This document shows, one piece after another, positions 25,761 through 33,469 of a stretch of 64,000 nt of DNA. Numbering within the stretch: position 1 is the stretch's first letter; the number at the start of each line of letters is the position of its first letter. A model generated the notes under the pieces. The model was given only the letters and a program-made list of their open reading frames with translations. It made no database searches and was not told where the DNA came from. Location: the NCBI RefSeq assembly GCF_003865135.1, contig NZ_BHZC01000001.1:4898001-4962000 (forward strand). Direction: 5' to 3'. Origin of the DNA: Streptomyces chrestomyceticus JCM 4735 (GTDB lineage: Bacteria > Actinomycetota > Actinomycetes > Streptomycetales > Streptomycetaceae). Both the position numbers and the translations under genes were made by a program.

Positions 25761-26345
25761 TCAGTCTCCGAGCGGGGGGCGGCCCGGGTCGGGGCCGGTG
25801 GCGTCGGGGCCAAAGTCCTCGCCGGTGGCGCGCTCCAGCAGGGTGCGCAGCAGCCGCTCGTCCTGGGCGGAGAGCGCCGAGACGAAGCTGGCCAGGACCG
25901 CGTCCCGGTCGGACTCGCTGTCCAGGACGCGGCGCATCCGCAGCGCGGCGAGCCCGGCCTCGTCGGCCGCCGGGAGCCACACGTAGGAGCGGCCGGCGCG
26001 TTCCCGGGTGACGGCCTTCTTGGCGTGCAGGCGGGAGAGGATCGTCATCACCGTCGTGTACGCGAGGTCGCCGCCGAGGTGGTCCTGCACCCAGGCGGCG
26101 GTGGCCGGGCCGGGCGCCTGGTGCAGCGCCGCCAGCACCTGGGCCTCCAGCTCGCCCTGGCCGCGGCGGCGCGCCCGGTCGCGGCTGCCCGGGTGGCCGT
26201 CGAGCCCGCCCGCGTGGTCACCGGGTCCGCCCGTGTGGTCACCGGGCTCGCCCGTAGGGCCGCCGAGTCCGCCCGTACGGCCACCGGGCCCGCCCGTATG
26301 GCCGCCGAACCTGCCCGTACGGCCGTCGGAGGGGTCCCCGTTCAT
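25761..26345 (-). CDS. BlaI/MecI/CopY-family repressor with Gly-rich N-terminal repeats
   Basis: 194 residues from the ATG at 26343-26345, which has a GGGAGG site 7-8 bases upstream; the ATG at 26444 has no room for one and abuts the operator. A winged-helix domain (ELEAQVLAALHQAPGPATAA, LAYTTVMTILSRLHAKKAV, RSYVWLP) is followed by a dimerisation tail. Before it, about 45 residues consist of degenerate GG-H/R-TGG-PG repeats, which are unusual for this family. It is transcribed with the M56 peptidase and divergent from terD. Three matching palindromes near blaI, terB and the LCP unit are probable binding sites. Confidence 0.9.
   Translation of the reverse strand: MNGDPSDGRTGRFGGHTGGPGGRTGGLGGPTGEPGDHTGGPGDHAGGLDGHPGSRDRARRRGQGELEAQVLAALHQAPGPATAAWVQDHLGGDLAYTTVMTILSRLHAKKAVTRERAGRSYVWLPAADEAGLAALRMRRVLDSESDRDAVLASFVSALSAQDERLLRTLLERATGEDFGPDATGPDPGRPPLGD
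26200..26330. repeat. Degenerate tandem repeats inside the BlaI N-terminus
   Basis: Several near-identical units built on GCCCGTACGGCC / CCGGGCCCGCCCGTATGG encode the repeated GG-x-TGG-x-GG peptide. Unit length is about 15-24 bases and degenerate. Slippage or recombination here would change the length of the N-terminal extension without altering the winged helix. Confidence 0.55.
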
Positions 26346-26446
26346 CGCCGTCGCCTCCCGTCCGTACCGCACGCCCCGCGCGGCGGGGGCGTCGCCGCAT
26401 CCTACTGAGGGGTCCGGGAACGCGTCCTGTCCCTCGTTCGTCATGC

Positions 26447-26462
26447 TCTACAGCACTGTAGA
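26447..26462. promoter_or_regulatory. BlaI-type operator (site 2) in the blaI-terD divergent region
   Basis: TCTACAG (26447-26453), two bases, then CTGTAGA (26456-26462), equal to TCTACA-N4-TGTAGA. It lies 102 bases upstream of the blaI start and 54 bases upstream of the terD ATG, so it could control both the repressor unit and terD. Confidence 0.78.
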
Positions 26463-26515
26463 TTTTGTGGCCCGCCACACACGGGAGGCCACACCCCGAC
26501 CCGGGAGGAACATCC

Positions 26516-27091
26516 ATGGGAGTCTCGCTGGCCAAGGGCGGCAACGTCTCGCTGTCGAAGGAGGCGCCCGGCCTGACCGCCGTGACGGTGGGCCTCGGCT
26601 GGGACGTCCGGACGACCACCGGCGCCGACTACGACCTCGACGCGAGCGCCCTGCTGTGCAACGAGTCGGGCAAGGTCGTCTCGGACCGGCACTTCGTCTT
26701 CTACAACAACCTCACCAGCCCGGACGGCTCGGTCCAGCACACCGGTGACAACCTGACCGGTGAGGGCGAGGGCGACGACGAGTCGGTCAACGTGAACCTG
26801 GCGGGCGTGCCCGCCGAGGTCACCAAGATCGTCTTCCCGGTCTCCATCCACGACGCGCAGTCCCGCGGCCAGAGCTTCGGCCAGGTCCGCAACGCGTTCA
26901 TCCGCGTCGTCAACCAGGCGGACGGCGCCGAGCTGGCCCGCTACGACCTGACCGAGGACGCCTCCACCGAGACCGCCATGGTCTTCGGTGAGCTGTACCG
27001 GCACGGCGCGGAGTGGAAGTTCCGCGCCGTCGGCCAGGGCTACGCGTCCGGCCTGGCCGGCATCGCGGCGGACTTCGGCGTCAACGTCTGA
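26516..27091 (+). CDS. terD: TerD-family tellurium/stress resistance protein
   Basis: 191 residues with a good GGGAGG site. The sequence is a typical TerD domain: [20 protein letters not shown], then [41 protein letters not shown], and a Ca2+-binding acidic core [14 protein letters not shown], ending IAADFGVNV. TerD proteins are cytoplasmic calcium-binding factors linked to tellurite, phage and other stress resistance and, in Streptomyces, to development; the biochemical role is unsettled. A bidirectional terminator separates it from the convergent terB gene. Confidence 0.95.
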   Translation: MGVSLAKGGNVSLSKEAPGLTAVTVGLGWDVRTTTGADYDLDASALLCNESGKVVSDRHFVFYNNLTSPDGSVQHTGDNLTGEGEGDDESVNVNLAGVPAEVTKIVFPVSIHDAQSRGQSFGQVRNAFIRVVNQADGAELARYDLTEDASTETAMVFGELYRHGAEWKFRAVGQGYASGLAGIAADFGVNV

Positions 27092-27119
27092 GCGACGACC
27101 GGAGGCAGGCGGTACGACG

Positions 27120-27151
27120 GCGGGCCCGCGGCAGAGATGCCGCGGGCCCGC
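27120..27151. terminator. 14-bp hairpin between terD and terB
   Basis: Arms 27120-27133 and 27138-27151 are exact complements around the loop GAGA. It separates the convergent terD and terB genes and is symmetrical enough to act in both directions. Confidence 0.85.
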
Positions 27152-27172
27152 GCGCCGTACGACGCGGTCCGG

Positions 27173-27628
27173 TCAGAGGTCGAACTCGGCCGGCGGGATG
27201 TCCAGCGCGTAGCAGACCTCGCGCACGACGGCCTGCTCGGTCTTGTCGAAGTCGCCGTCGGCGCCGCCGATGACGATGCCGATCTGGATGACGGCACGCG
27301 CCTCGACCGGCTTCTTCTTCACCTTGCCGATCTCCTGCATCAGGCCGACCTTGCCGAAGTCGAAGTCGGCGGTCAGCTTGTCCAGGTAGGTGTCGAAGCG
27401 GCGGCGCAGATCGTCGGCGGCGAAGTTCTGCAGCACCTCGTTGGTGGCGATGAGCTGGGCCACCCGCTGCCGCTCGGAGGGGTCGACGTGGCCGTCGGCG
27501 GCGGCGACGAGCGCGCACATCGCCATGCTTGCGTCCCGGAAGGCGCCGCTCTTCAGTTCGTTCTTCTTCGCGACGAGCTGGGTCTGCATCGTCTGGGCGG
27601 AATCCTTGATCCGGTCCCACAGAGCCAT
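27173..27628 (-). CDS. TerB-family tellurite-resistance protein
   Basis: 151 residues from the ATG at 27626-27628; the longer open frame upstream crosses the operator and is rejected. The all-helical TerB domain is visible as MCALVAAADGHVDPSERQRV and IVIGGADGDFDKTEQAVVREV, with paired acidic DGH/DGD loops that resemble metal sites. The N-terminus (WDRIKDSAQTMQTQLVAKKNE) is helical. It is convergent with terD. The 20-base palindrome 27694-27713 lies 66-85 bases upstream, so expression is probably under the same BlaI regulator as terD. Confidence 0.9.
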   Translation of the reverse strand: MALWDRIKDSAQTMQTQLVAKKNELKSGAFRDASMAMCALVAAADGHVDPSERQRVAQLIATNEVLQNFAADDLRRRFDTYLDKLTADFDFGKVGLMQEIGKVKKKPVEARAVIQIGIVIGGADGDFDKTEQAVVREVCYALDIPPAEFDL

Positions 27629-27693
27629 GTGGATCTCCTTGTCGTTCCCGCGGGGTGCCGCGCACCGCTCGCCATCGAGTAATGCGCAAGCAA

Positions 27694-27713
27694 AATCTAC
27701 AGGCTTGTAGATT
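27694..27713. promoter_or_regulatory. BlaI-type operator (site 3) upstream of terB
   Basis: Eight-base arms AATCTACA and TGTAGATT flank GGCT. It is the most extended of the three matching palindromes and sits where a terB promoter would be. Confidence 0.8.
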
Positions 27714-27750
27714 CTCGCGGGACACGGCCCACCTCGGCGGACGCACACAG

Positions 27751-27784
27751 GCGGAGGGCCGGGGCGACAGCCCCGGCCCTCCGC
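27751..27784. terminator. Terminator downstream of the phosphatase
   Basis: A 14-bp perfect stem (27751-27764 with 27771-27784) and a six-base loop lie 62 bases past the phosphatase stop on the minus strand, and upstream of the terB operator. Confidence 0.8.
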
Positions 27785-27845
27785 GTCCCCCGTTCCCCGA
27801 AAGCCCCCTCGGGCTCAGGTGGTGGTCAGGCTCGCCGCCCGCCCC

Positions 27846-29228
27846 TCACCGCAGCCGCAGCGCGGTGCGGATCGTGGTGAACAGTTCCGTCTGGTCGGTG
27901 ACGCCGAGGACGCGGTACGCCTGCGGGCCCTGCGCGGCGATCCGGACCTGCGTACCGGTGTGCTCCTGCGACTTGCCCGGCGTGTTGGTCGAGTAGTTGA
28001 CCTTCAGCTTGCCGCCCTCGTCGGTGACGAGCGTCGAGGAGAGGCCGGGCGGCTGGGCGTCCAGCGGCACGATCTGGCTGGAGTGGCCGTGGTCGGCCGT
28101 GGTGACGACGAGCGTGTCGGGGTGCTTGGCGGCGTAGTCCCGCGCCACCTTCACCGCGCGGTCGAACGCCGCGGTCTCGCCGATCTGCCCGCAGGGGTCG
28201 GCCGCGTGGTCCTGCTTGTCGATCGAGGCGCCCTCGACCTGGAGGAAGAAGCCCTTGTCCCGGCCGTGGCCGCGCTGCGCCTTCTGCTTCTTCTCCAGCA
28301 GTTGGATGGCCTTGGCGGCCTGCTCGTCCAGGGCGGGCGTGCCCTGGGGCCGCTGCGGGTTGGCGGTCGTGCAGCGCTGCGGGTCGGTGCCGCCGACCGC
28401 GGCGGGCTTGCCGGTCCACTCCACGGGCACGTTGCCCGGCGCGAAGAGGCCGAGCACCGGCTTGCCGCCCGCGACGCTCTTGACCCGCTTGAGCGCGTCG
28501 CGGTCGGTGACGACCTGGTAGCCCAGCTTGCGGGCCTGCTCGGCCACGGTCAGACCCTTGTACGGGCCCTCGGTGATCTTCTGGTCGAAGCGCTGCTTGC
28601 CCCCGCCGAGGAGCACGTCCACCTTGTGGTTGACGCTCTGCTCGGCGATCGAGCCGGGACCGCCCTTGCTGATCTTGTCGGTGGGGCACTTGGCCATGTC
28701 GGCCGGGCCCTGGCAGCTTCGGTCGGTGGCGTGCGAGGCGAGCACGGCCGGGGTGGCGTCGGTCAGCTCGGCGGTGGTGACGGAGCCGGTGGCGTAACCG
28801 TTCCTCTGCGCCAGCTCCAGGATCGTCGGCAGCGCCTTGTCGGTGTCCGGCGTCTTGGAGATCCGGCCGTTGACCGTCTTGTGGCCGGTGGCCCAGCCGC
28901 TGCCGCTGGCCGCGGAGTCGGTGACGTAGTCCGGCTTCTTGTTCTTGTCCACGGCATACGTCGTGTAGGCGCCGGTCATCGGGAACTTGTCCATGTTCAG
29001 CCGCCCGGCGGCCCCCACGGTGTAGTCCCGGGCGAGGGTGATCTCGCTGTCGCCCATCCCGTCGCCGATCAGCAGGATGACGTTCTTCGCCGCTCCGCCC
29101 CTGACCGCCCGCTCCGCCTGGTCCGCCGTCCCGAACGCGGCGGCTCCCGCGGGCACGGCGGCGGCGGTGGCCAGCACCACGGCGGCACCGGTGATGACGC
29201 TGCGGCGGGACAGGCGCAGTCTTCGCAT
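27846..29228 (-). CDS. phoA: Tat-exported alkaline phosphatase (PhoA superfamily)
   Basis: 460 residues from the ATG at 29226-29228 with GAGGAG upstream. A twin-arginine signal is present (RLSRRSVITGAAVV, residues about 5-20). Metal and nucleophile motifs are intact: LLIGDGMGDSE, the catalytic Ser in TDSAASGSGWATGHKT, EGASIDKQDHAADP and TTADHGHSSQ. The mature protein should hydrolyse phosphomonoesters outside the cell. Two contiguous 11-base PHO-box-like units lie 54-75 bases upstream (29282-29303), consistent with induction by PhoP under phosphate limitation. A terminator follows the stop. Confidence 0.93.
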   Translation of the reverse strand: MRRLRLSRRSVITGAAVVLATAAAVPAGAAAFGTADQAERAVRGGAAKNVILLIGDGMGDSEITLARDYTVGAAGRLNMDKFPMTGAYTTYAVDKNKKPDYVTDSAASGSGWATGHKTVNGRISKTPDTDKALPTILELAQRNGYATGSVTTAELTDATPAVLASHATDRSCQGPADMAKCPTDKISKGGPGSIAEQSVNHKVDVLLGGGKQRFDQKITEGPYKGLTVAEQARKLGYQVVTDRDALKRVKSVAGGKPVLGLFAPGNVPVEWTGKPAAVGGTDPQRCTTANPQRPQGTPALDEQAAKAIQLLEKKQKAQRGHGRDKGFFLQVEGASIDKQDHAADPCGQIGETAAFDRAVKVARDYAAKHPDTLVVTTADHGHSSQIVPLDAQPPGLSSTLVTDEGGKLKVNYSTNTPGKSQEHTGTQVRIAAQGPQAYRVLGVTDQTELFTTIRTALRLR

Positions 29229-29281
29229 GAGTTCTCCTCTTCGTACGCCGGCCGGATGCCGACGCAGCGAAGCCCACCAGC

Positions 29282-29303
29282 CCACGGTGAATGCCGGGTG
29301 ACC
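29282..29303 (-). promoter_or_regulatory. PHO box (PhoP-binding direct repeats)
   Basis: On the minus strand GGTCACCCGGC (29303-29293) is followed directly by ATTCACCGTGG (29292-29282). The first unit fits the Streptomyces 11-base PhoP consensus at 10 of 11 positions, the second at about 8. Position before a secreted phosphatase gene supports the call. The rest of the 29229-29608 interval holds no gene. Confidence 0.7.
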
Positions 29304-29608
29304 AGCACGCGGCGCCTCGGCCGCCGCCACCCCAACGGAGGGCGCGAAGACGGAGGAGCGGGCGGCGCGGCGGGCACGGAACGGGCGGCCGGCGCGAGCC
29401 GGGATCGGCCGACCGGGTGGTGTTCATCCGAAGAACGGCGATTCGCGGTGGCCGGTGCTCGTGTTCCGGCGGCGCCTACACATCATGAGGGAAGTACGCA
29501 AATCGGTCATCGGGACAAGCGTCTCAGCGGCGCTGTGCCACCGCTTCACCGCGGTGCCGCCCCGAGGCCCCGGAACCACCGCAGGACCGAGCAGAGAAGA
29601 GAGGGATC

Positions 29609-30145
29609 ATGGCCACCACCAAGGTCACGAAACTCTGGACCGCCTTCCTCGTCGTCATCGTCAAGTTCCTCGCCGCGCTGGGGTTCCGCACCCCCGCGGC
29701 CTCCTCCGTCGCCTTCGCCGCGATCCCCGCGCCGGCCGAAGGAGAGGCGCGCGGCACGACCGCCGCGCCCGCCGCCGGGGCGAGGGAGGTGACCGCGCCG
29801 CCCGGCAGCAGGAAGCACGCGGCGCCGGGCGCTTCCGAAAGCCCGCACGCCGACCGTGACTTCGGGTACCCGGGCACCGCGCCACTGTTCGCCGCACCCC
29901 GGATGATGTACGGGCGGACCCTGCCGCCGACGATGAAGCAGCGCATCCGCGCCGAGGCGCACGGCGCGGCCCCCAGCTCCCGCTGCGTGCAGTCCGACGC
30001 CTTCGACGCCCCGTACGCGGCTCCGTATCCCGCCCCGTACAGCGCCCCCGTCGGCGCCCCGCCGGCCCGTGCCGCCGCGGTCCCGTCGCCCCGCGGCGCG
30101 GTGCCTGCCGCCCGTCGCCCCGAGCGCGTCCTCTGCCCGGCCTGA
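29609..30145 (+). CDS. Small secreted protein resembling DUF6344
   Basis: 178 residues with a GAGAGGG site. An N-terminal hydrophobic segment (LWTAFLVVIVKFLAALGF, residues about 9-26) is a signal or anchor, followed by a Pro/Ala-rich disordered part. The conserved block is TLPPTMKQRIRAEAHGAAPS (residues about 107-126), a short motif I associate with DUF6344 proteins of Streptomyces. Near the C-terminus APYAAPYPAPYSAPVGAP is a short tandem repeat. No enzymatic function is suggested. It is divergent from the phosphatase and convergent with the MFS gene. Confidence 0.75.
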   Translation: MATTKVTKLWTAFLVVIVKFLAALGFRTPAASSVAFAAIPAPAEGEARGTTAAPAAGAREVTAPPGSRKHAAPGASESPHADRDFGYPGTAPLFAAPRMMYGRTLPPTMKQRIRAEAHGAAPSSRCVQSDAFDAPYAAPYPAPYSAPVGAPPARAAAVPSPRGAVPAARRPERVLCPA

Positions 30146-30159
30146 GCCGTACGGAGTAC

Positions 30160-30181
30160 GCGCCCGGGCCCATCCGGGCGC
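30160..30181. terminator. Weak hairpin between convergent genes
   Basis: An 8-bp stem (30160-30167 with 30174-30181) with a six-base loop lies between the DUF6344-like gene and the convergent MFS gene. Short and without a T-tail, so only a tentative terminator. Confidence 0.35.
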
Positions 30182-30327
30182 TGCGATCCGCGCCGAGTGC
30201 GTTTCCGGTCCGTACCGAGTACGGGACCGAGCCGCAACCGCGTGAGCCCGTGAGCTTCTGGGCCCTACGGCGCAGGTGACGGCAGACGTACCGGATACCG
30301 GCAGCAACTCCCCCGGCCCTGAACGGC

Positions 30328-32571
30328 CTATGGAAGCGGCCTCCTGGCGGCCTCGTGAGTGAGGTCCAGGTCGAGGCGGCGTTCCCGGTCACCGGCGGCG
30401 AGCGTGACCCGGTCGGCGTGCGGCGGGTAGCCGGCGGCCGTCAGCGTGTAGGCGCCGCCAGCGAGTCCGGTGAAGGCGAAGGTGCCGTCCGGACCGGTCA
30501 CGGTGTGGACGGCGGGTGAACCGCCCTGATCTTGAAGAGTGACGGCGGCGTCCGGCAGCGGGCGTCCGTGCGGGTCCCGTACGGTGCCGCGGACCGCGGC
30601 CGCCGGAGCGAGCCGGGCATCCTGACGTGCGGGTGTGCCGGGAGACATGAGTGAACGCGCGAGCGGGCGGTGGCCCGTGGCGCTCAGTACCAGGGTGAAG
30701 CCCCCGGGCATGAGTCCGGTCAGTTCCCAACTGCCCTGTGCGTCGGCCGTCGTGGTGGCCACGACCGCGCCGTGCGTGTCGGTGAGGACGACGCGTCCGC
30801 CGTGGAGCGGGGTGCCGTCGATGCCGCCGAGCAGGGTGCCGTGGATGCGGTGGGAGCCGGGCCGGGGTGCGGTGACGTGGATCGACGCGGGCGTGGTGGC
30901 GCTCGCGGAATCCGTCCGCCGACCGCTGCCCGGGGCGCTGCCCTTCTCCCCTTCCGAAGCGCTGCCCTTCTCGCCGCCGGAAGCACTCACCTTCTCGCCG
31001 TCCGAGGCGCTGCCCTCTCCGTCGCCGCCCGGAGCGACCAGCTCGAAGCTTCCGCTCTCCTCCCCGCCGCGCGCGAGCAACTGCGGTCGGGACGCCGCGC
31101 GCTGGGACGGCAGGAAAGCCGCCAGGACGAGTCCGACGGCGACCGCGCCGGTGGCGATGGCGAACGAGGTGCGGAACCCGGCCATGGTGGGCACCGATAC
31201 GGCCCCCGCCGGGGCGGACATGTGGGCCAGCACCATGCCGATGACGGCGCTCGACACGGACGTGCCGATCGAGCGCATCAGGGTGTTGAGACCGTTGGCG
31301 GCGCTGGTCTCCGACGGGTCGACGGCACCGACGATCAGGGCGGGCAGCGAGGAGTACGCCAGGCCGATGCCCGCGCCGACGATCACCGAGATGATCACGG
31401 TCTGCCAGGCGGCGCTCATCAGGCCGAGCCCGGTGCCGTACCCGACGGCGATGATCAGCATGCCGAGCATGAGGGTGGCCTTGGGGCCGCGCCGGGCGGA
31501 TATCCGCGCGTACACGGGGGCGGTGAGCATCATCGTCAGGCCGAGCGGCGCCACGCACAGGCCCGCCACCACCATCGACTGGCCCAGCCCGTACCCGGTG
31601 GACGCCGGGAGCTGGAGGAGCTGCGGCAGGACGAGGGAGATCGCGTAGAAGGCGACGCCGACCATGATGGACGTGAGGTTGGTGAGCAGGACCTCGCGGC
31701 GGGCGGTGGTGCGCAGGTCCACCAGCGGCGCGGCGACGCGCAGTTCGTACAGCCCCCACAGGAGCAGCAGGGCGACCGCGCCGCCGAAGAGCCCGAGGGT
31801 GGTGGACGAACCCCAGCCCCAGTCACTGCCCTTGGTGATCGGCAGCAGCAGGCAGACCAGGCCGCCGGTCAGCCCGATGGCGCCGAGGACGTCGAAGCGG
31901 CCGGTGGCCCGTACGGAGGTCTCGGGTACGAGGGCCACGCTGAGCAGCATGGCCAGGACGCCCAGGCCCGCGGCGCCGAAGAACAGCGCGTGCCAGTCGG
32001 CCTGCTGGGCGACCAGGGACGCGGCGGGCAGCGCGAGGCCGCCGCCGACGCCGATGGACGAACTCATCAGCGCCATGGCCGAGCCGAGGCGTTCCCGGGG
32101 CAGCTCGTCGCGCATGATGCCGATGCCGAGCGGGATGGCGCCCATGGCGAAGCCCTGTAGCGCCCTGCCCACCAGCATCGTGGTCATGTCAACCGTAAAG
32201 CCGCAGATCAGCGAGCCGAGGACCATGAATGCCAGGCTCGTCAGCAGCATCCGGCGCTTGCCGTACAGATCGCCGAGCCGGCCCATGATGGGGGTGGCGA
32301 CGGCGCCGGTGAGCAGCGTCGCCGTCATCACCCAGGTGGCGTTGCTCGGGGCGGTGGCCAGGAGGGTCGGCAGGTCCTTGATGACCGGTACGAGCATCGT
32401 CTGCATGACGGCGACGACGATGCCGGCGAAGGCGAGGACGGGGACGACGGCGCCGCTACCGGTCCGCCGGGCCCCTTCGGGAGCTTCCAGGGCTGCTGCG
32501 GTGGGGTCGGGCAGGGGGTGCGCGGCGGTGGGCGCCGGTTCCCCGGCGCGCTGTTCCGTCGTCTGCGGCAT
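30328..32571 (-). CDS. MFS drug exporter (EmrB/QacA type) with C-terminal regulatory-like beta domains
   Basis: 747 residues from the ATG at 32569-32571. Residues about 40-500 hold some 14 membrane helices with DHA2-type landmarks (GRLGDLYGKRRMLLTSL, GRALQGFAMGAIPLGIGIM). A Ser/Gly/Glu-rich linker follows (about 515-560) with repeated GEKxSASGGEKGS units. The C-terminal about 180 residues contain two carboxypeptidase-regulatory/CnaB-like repeats (IHGTLLGGIDGTPLHGGRVV, GSWELTGLMPGGFTLVLSA; VRGTVRDPHGRPLPDAAVTL, DGTFAFTGLAGGAYTLTAAG). Substrate is unknown. Exporters usually lack such domains, which here would lie on one face of the membrane. Confidence 0.9.
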   Translation of the reverse strand: MPQTTEQRAGEPAPTAAHPLPDPTAAALEAPEGARRTGSGAVVPVLAFAGIVVAVMQTMLVPVIKDLPTLLATAPSNATWVMTATLLTGAVATPIMGRLGDLYGKRRMLLTSLAFMVLGSLICGFTVDMTTMLVGRALQGFAMGAIPLGIGIMRDELPRERLGSAMALMSSSIGVGGGLALPAASLVAQQADWHALFFGAAGLGVLAMLLSVALVPETSVRATGRFDVLGAIGLTGGLVCLLLPITKGSDWGWGSSTTLGLFGGAVALLLLWGLYELRVAAPLVDLRTTARREVLLTNLTSIMVGVAFYAISLVLPQLLQLPASTGYGLGQSMVVAGLCVAPLGLTMMLTAPVYARISARRGPKATLMLGMLIIAVGYGTGLGLMSAAWQTVIISVIVGAGIGLAYSSLPALIVGAVDPSETSAANGLNTLMRSIGTSVSSAVIGMVLAHMSAPAGAVSVPTMAGFRTSFAIATGAVAVGLVLAAFLPSQRAASRPQLLARGGEESGSFELVAPGGDGEGSASDGEKVSASGGEKGSASEGEKGSAPGSGRRTDSASATTPASIHVTAPRPGSHRIHGTLLGGIDGTPLHGGRVVLTDTHGAVVATTTADAQGSWELTGLMPGGFTLVLSATGHRPLARSLMSPGTPARQDARLAPAAAVRGTVRDPHGRPLPDAAVTLQDQGGSPAVHTVTGPDGTFAFTGLAGGAYTLTAAGYPPHADRVTLAAGDRERRLDLDLTHEAARRPLP

Positions 32572-32687
32572 AGGTGCGGCCTCCGGTAGGGACAAGTGGA
32601 TGCCCTCTGAACGTTTTTGTCGCGGTGGACATTCCAACACCCGCTGAAAAGACGCCCCCCGGCCGACCGCGCGGCAGAACTTCCCTC

Positions 32688-33287
32688 TCAGACGCCCGGT
32701 TTGCGTGTCATCGCCCAGGTGTGCGGCCCGCCGCCCGGGAGCGGGTAGTCGGCGGTCACCTCGAACCCGAGGCGCTCGTAGAAGCCCACATTGCGCTCGT
32801 CGGAGGTCTCCAGGAAGGCGGGCACCCCGGCCGCCTCGGCGGCCTCCAGCCCAGGACGGATCACCGCGCGTCCCAGACCGCGGCCCTGGCAGCCGGGATC
32901 GACCCCCACCGAGCCGAGGAACCACACGGGCTCACCGGGGCGGTGCACGCCCATGGCGGCCTCGGCCTGCGCGGACGCCTCGGCGCGGTCCCCGGCGATC
33001 TCCGCGAATCGTGGCCCGAGTTCGGCGAAGACCTCGCCCGCCGCCGTCTCCGGGGTGGTCCACACGGCCACCGCGTCGCCGTCGTCGGCCACCCACACCC
33101 GGCCGTGCGCCAGCCCGATCCGGGCGACGAACAGTTCGTTGGAGCGGTGCAGACGGGCGGCGTGGTCGTCGGCCGCGATGGTGTGGCGGGTGAAGGGGTA
33201 GTCGGCGAACGCGCGGTCCAGCGTGCGCAGGGCGCGGGGAAGGTCCGCGTGGGTGGCGGGCCGGACGGCGGGACGGTGCGTGGTCAT
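32688..33287 (-). CDS. GNAT-family N-acetyltransferase
   Basis: 199 residues from the ATG at 33285-33287; a longer open frame exists upstream, but the family domain begins just after this Met (AVRPATHADLPRALRTLDRAF). The acetyl-CoA loop VDPGCQGRGLGRAVI is clear (about residue 137), followed by FLETSDERNVGFYERLGFEV and the closing WAMTRKPG. Substrate unknown; the form resembles small-molecule or drug acetyltransferases. It lies between an MFS exporter and a two-component system, all on the minus strand, with gaps of over 100 bases. Confidence 0.88.
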   Translation of the reverse strand: MTTHRPAVRPATHADLPRALRTLDRAFADYPFTRHTIAADDHAARLHRSNELFVARIGLAHGRVWVADDGDAVAVWTTPETAAGEVFAELGPRFAEIAGDRAEASAQAEAAMGVHRPGEPVWFLGSVGVDPGCQGRGLGRAVIRPGLEAAEAAGVPAFLETSDERNVGFYERLGFEVTADYPLPGGGPHTWAMTRKPGV

Positions 33288-33469
33288 GGAGGTCACCGGT
33301 TCGGTCGGGCGGGCGGGTACGGCGTACGGCGGGGCGGACACGGGGCGCACCAGGGGCGAACCCCCTGATCGGTCATGTCTCAAGCCCTCGGGCTCTCAGG
33401 TAAGAACACGCGCCCACGGCTCCGCAAGTGGATAGGACGGAGGGCCGGTTACGTGCGCCGGGCGCGCGC

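Noticed and set aside
26346..26444. Longer BlaI start at 26444
   Set aside because: It would leave no ribosome site and abut the operator, while the ATG at 26345 has a strong GGGAGG site.
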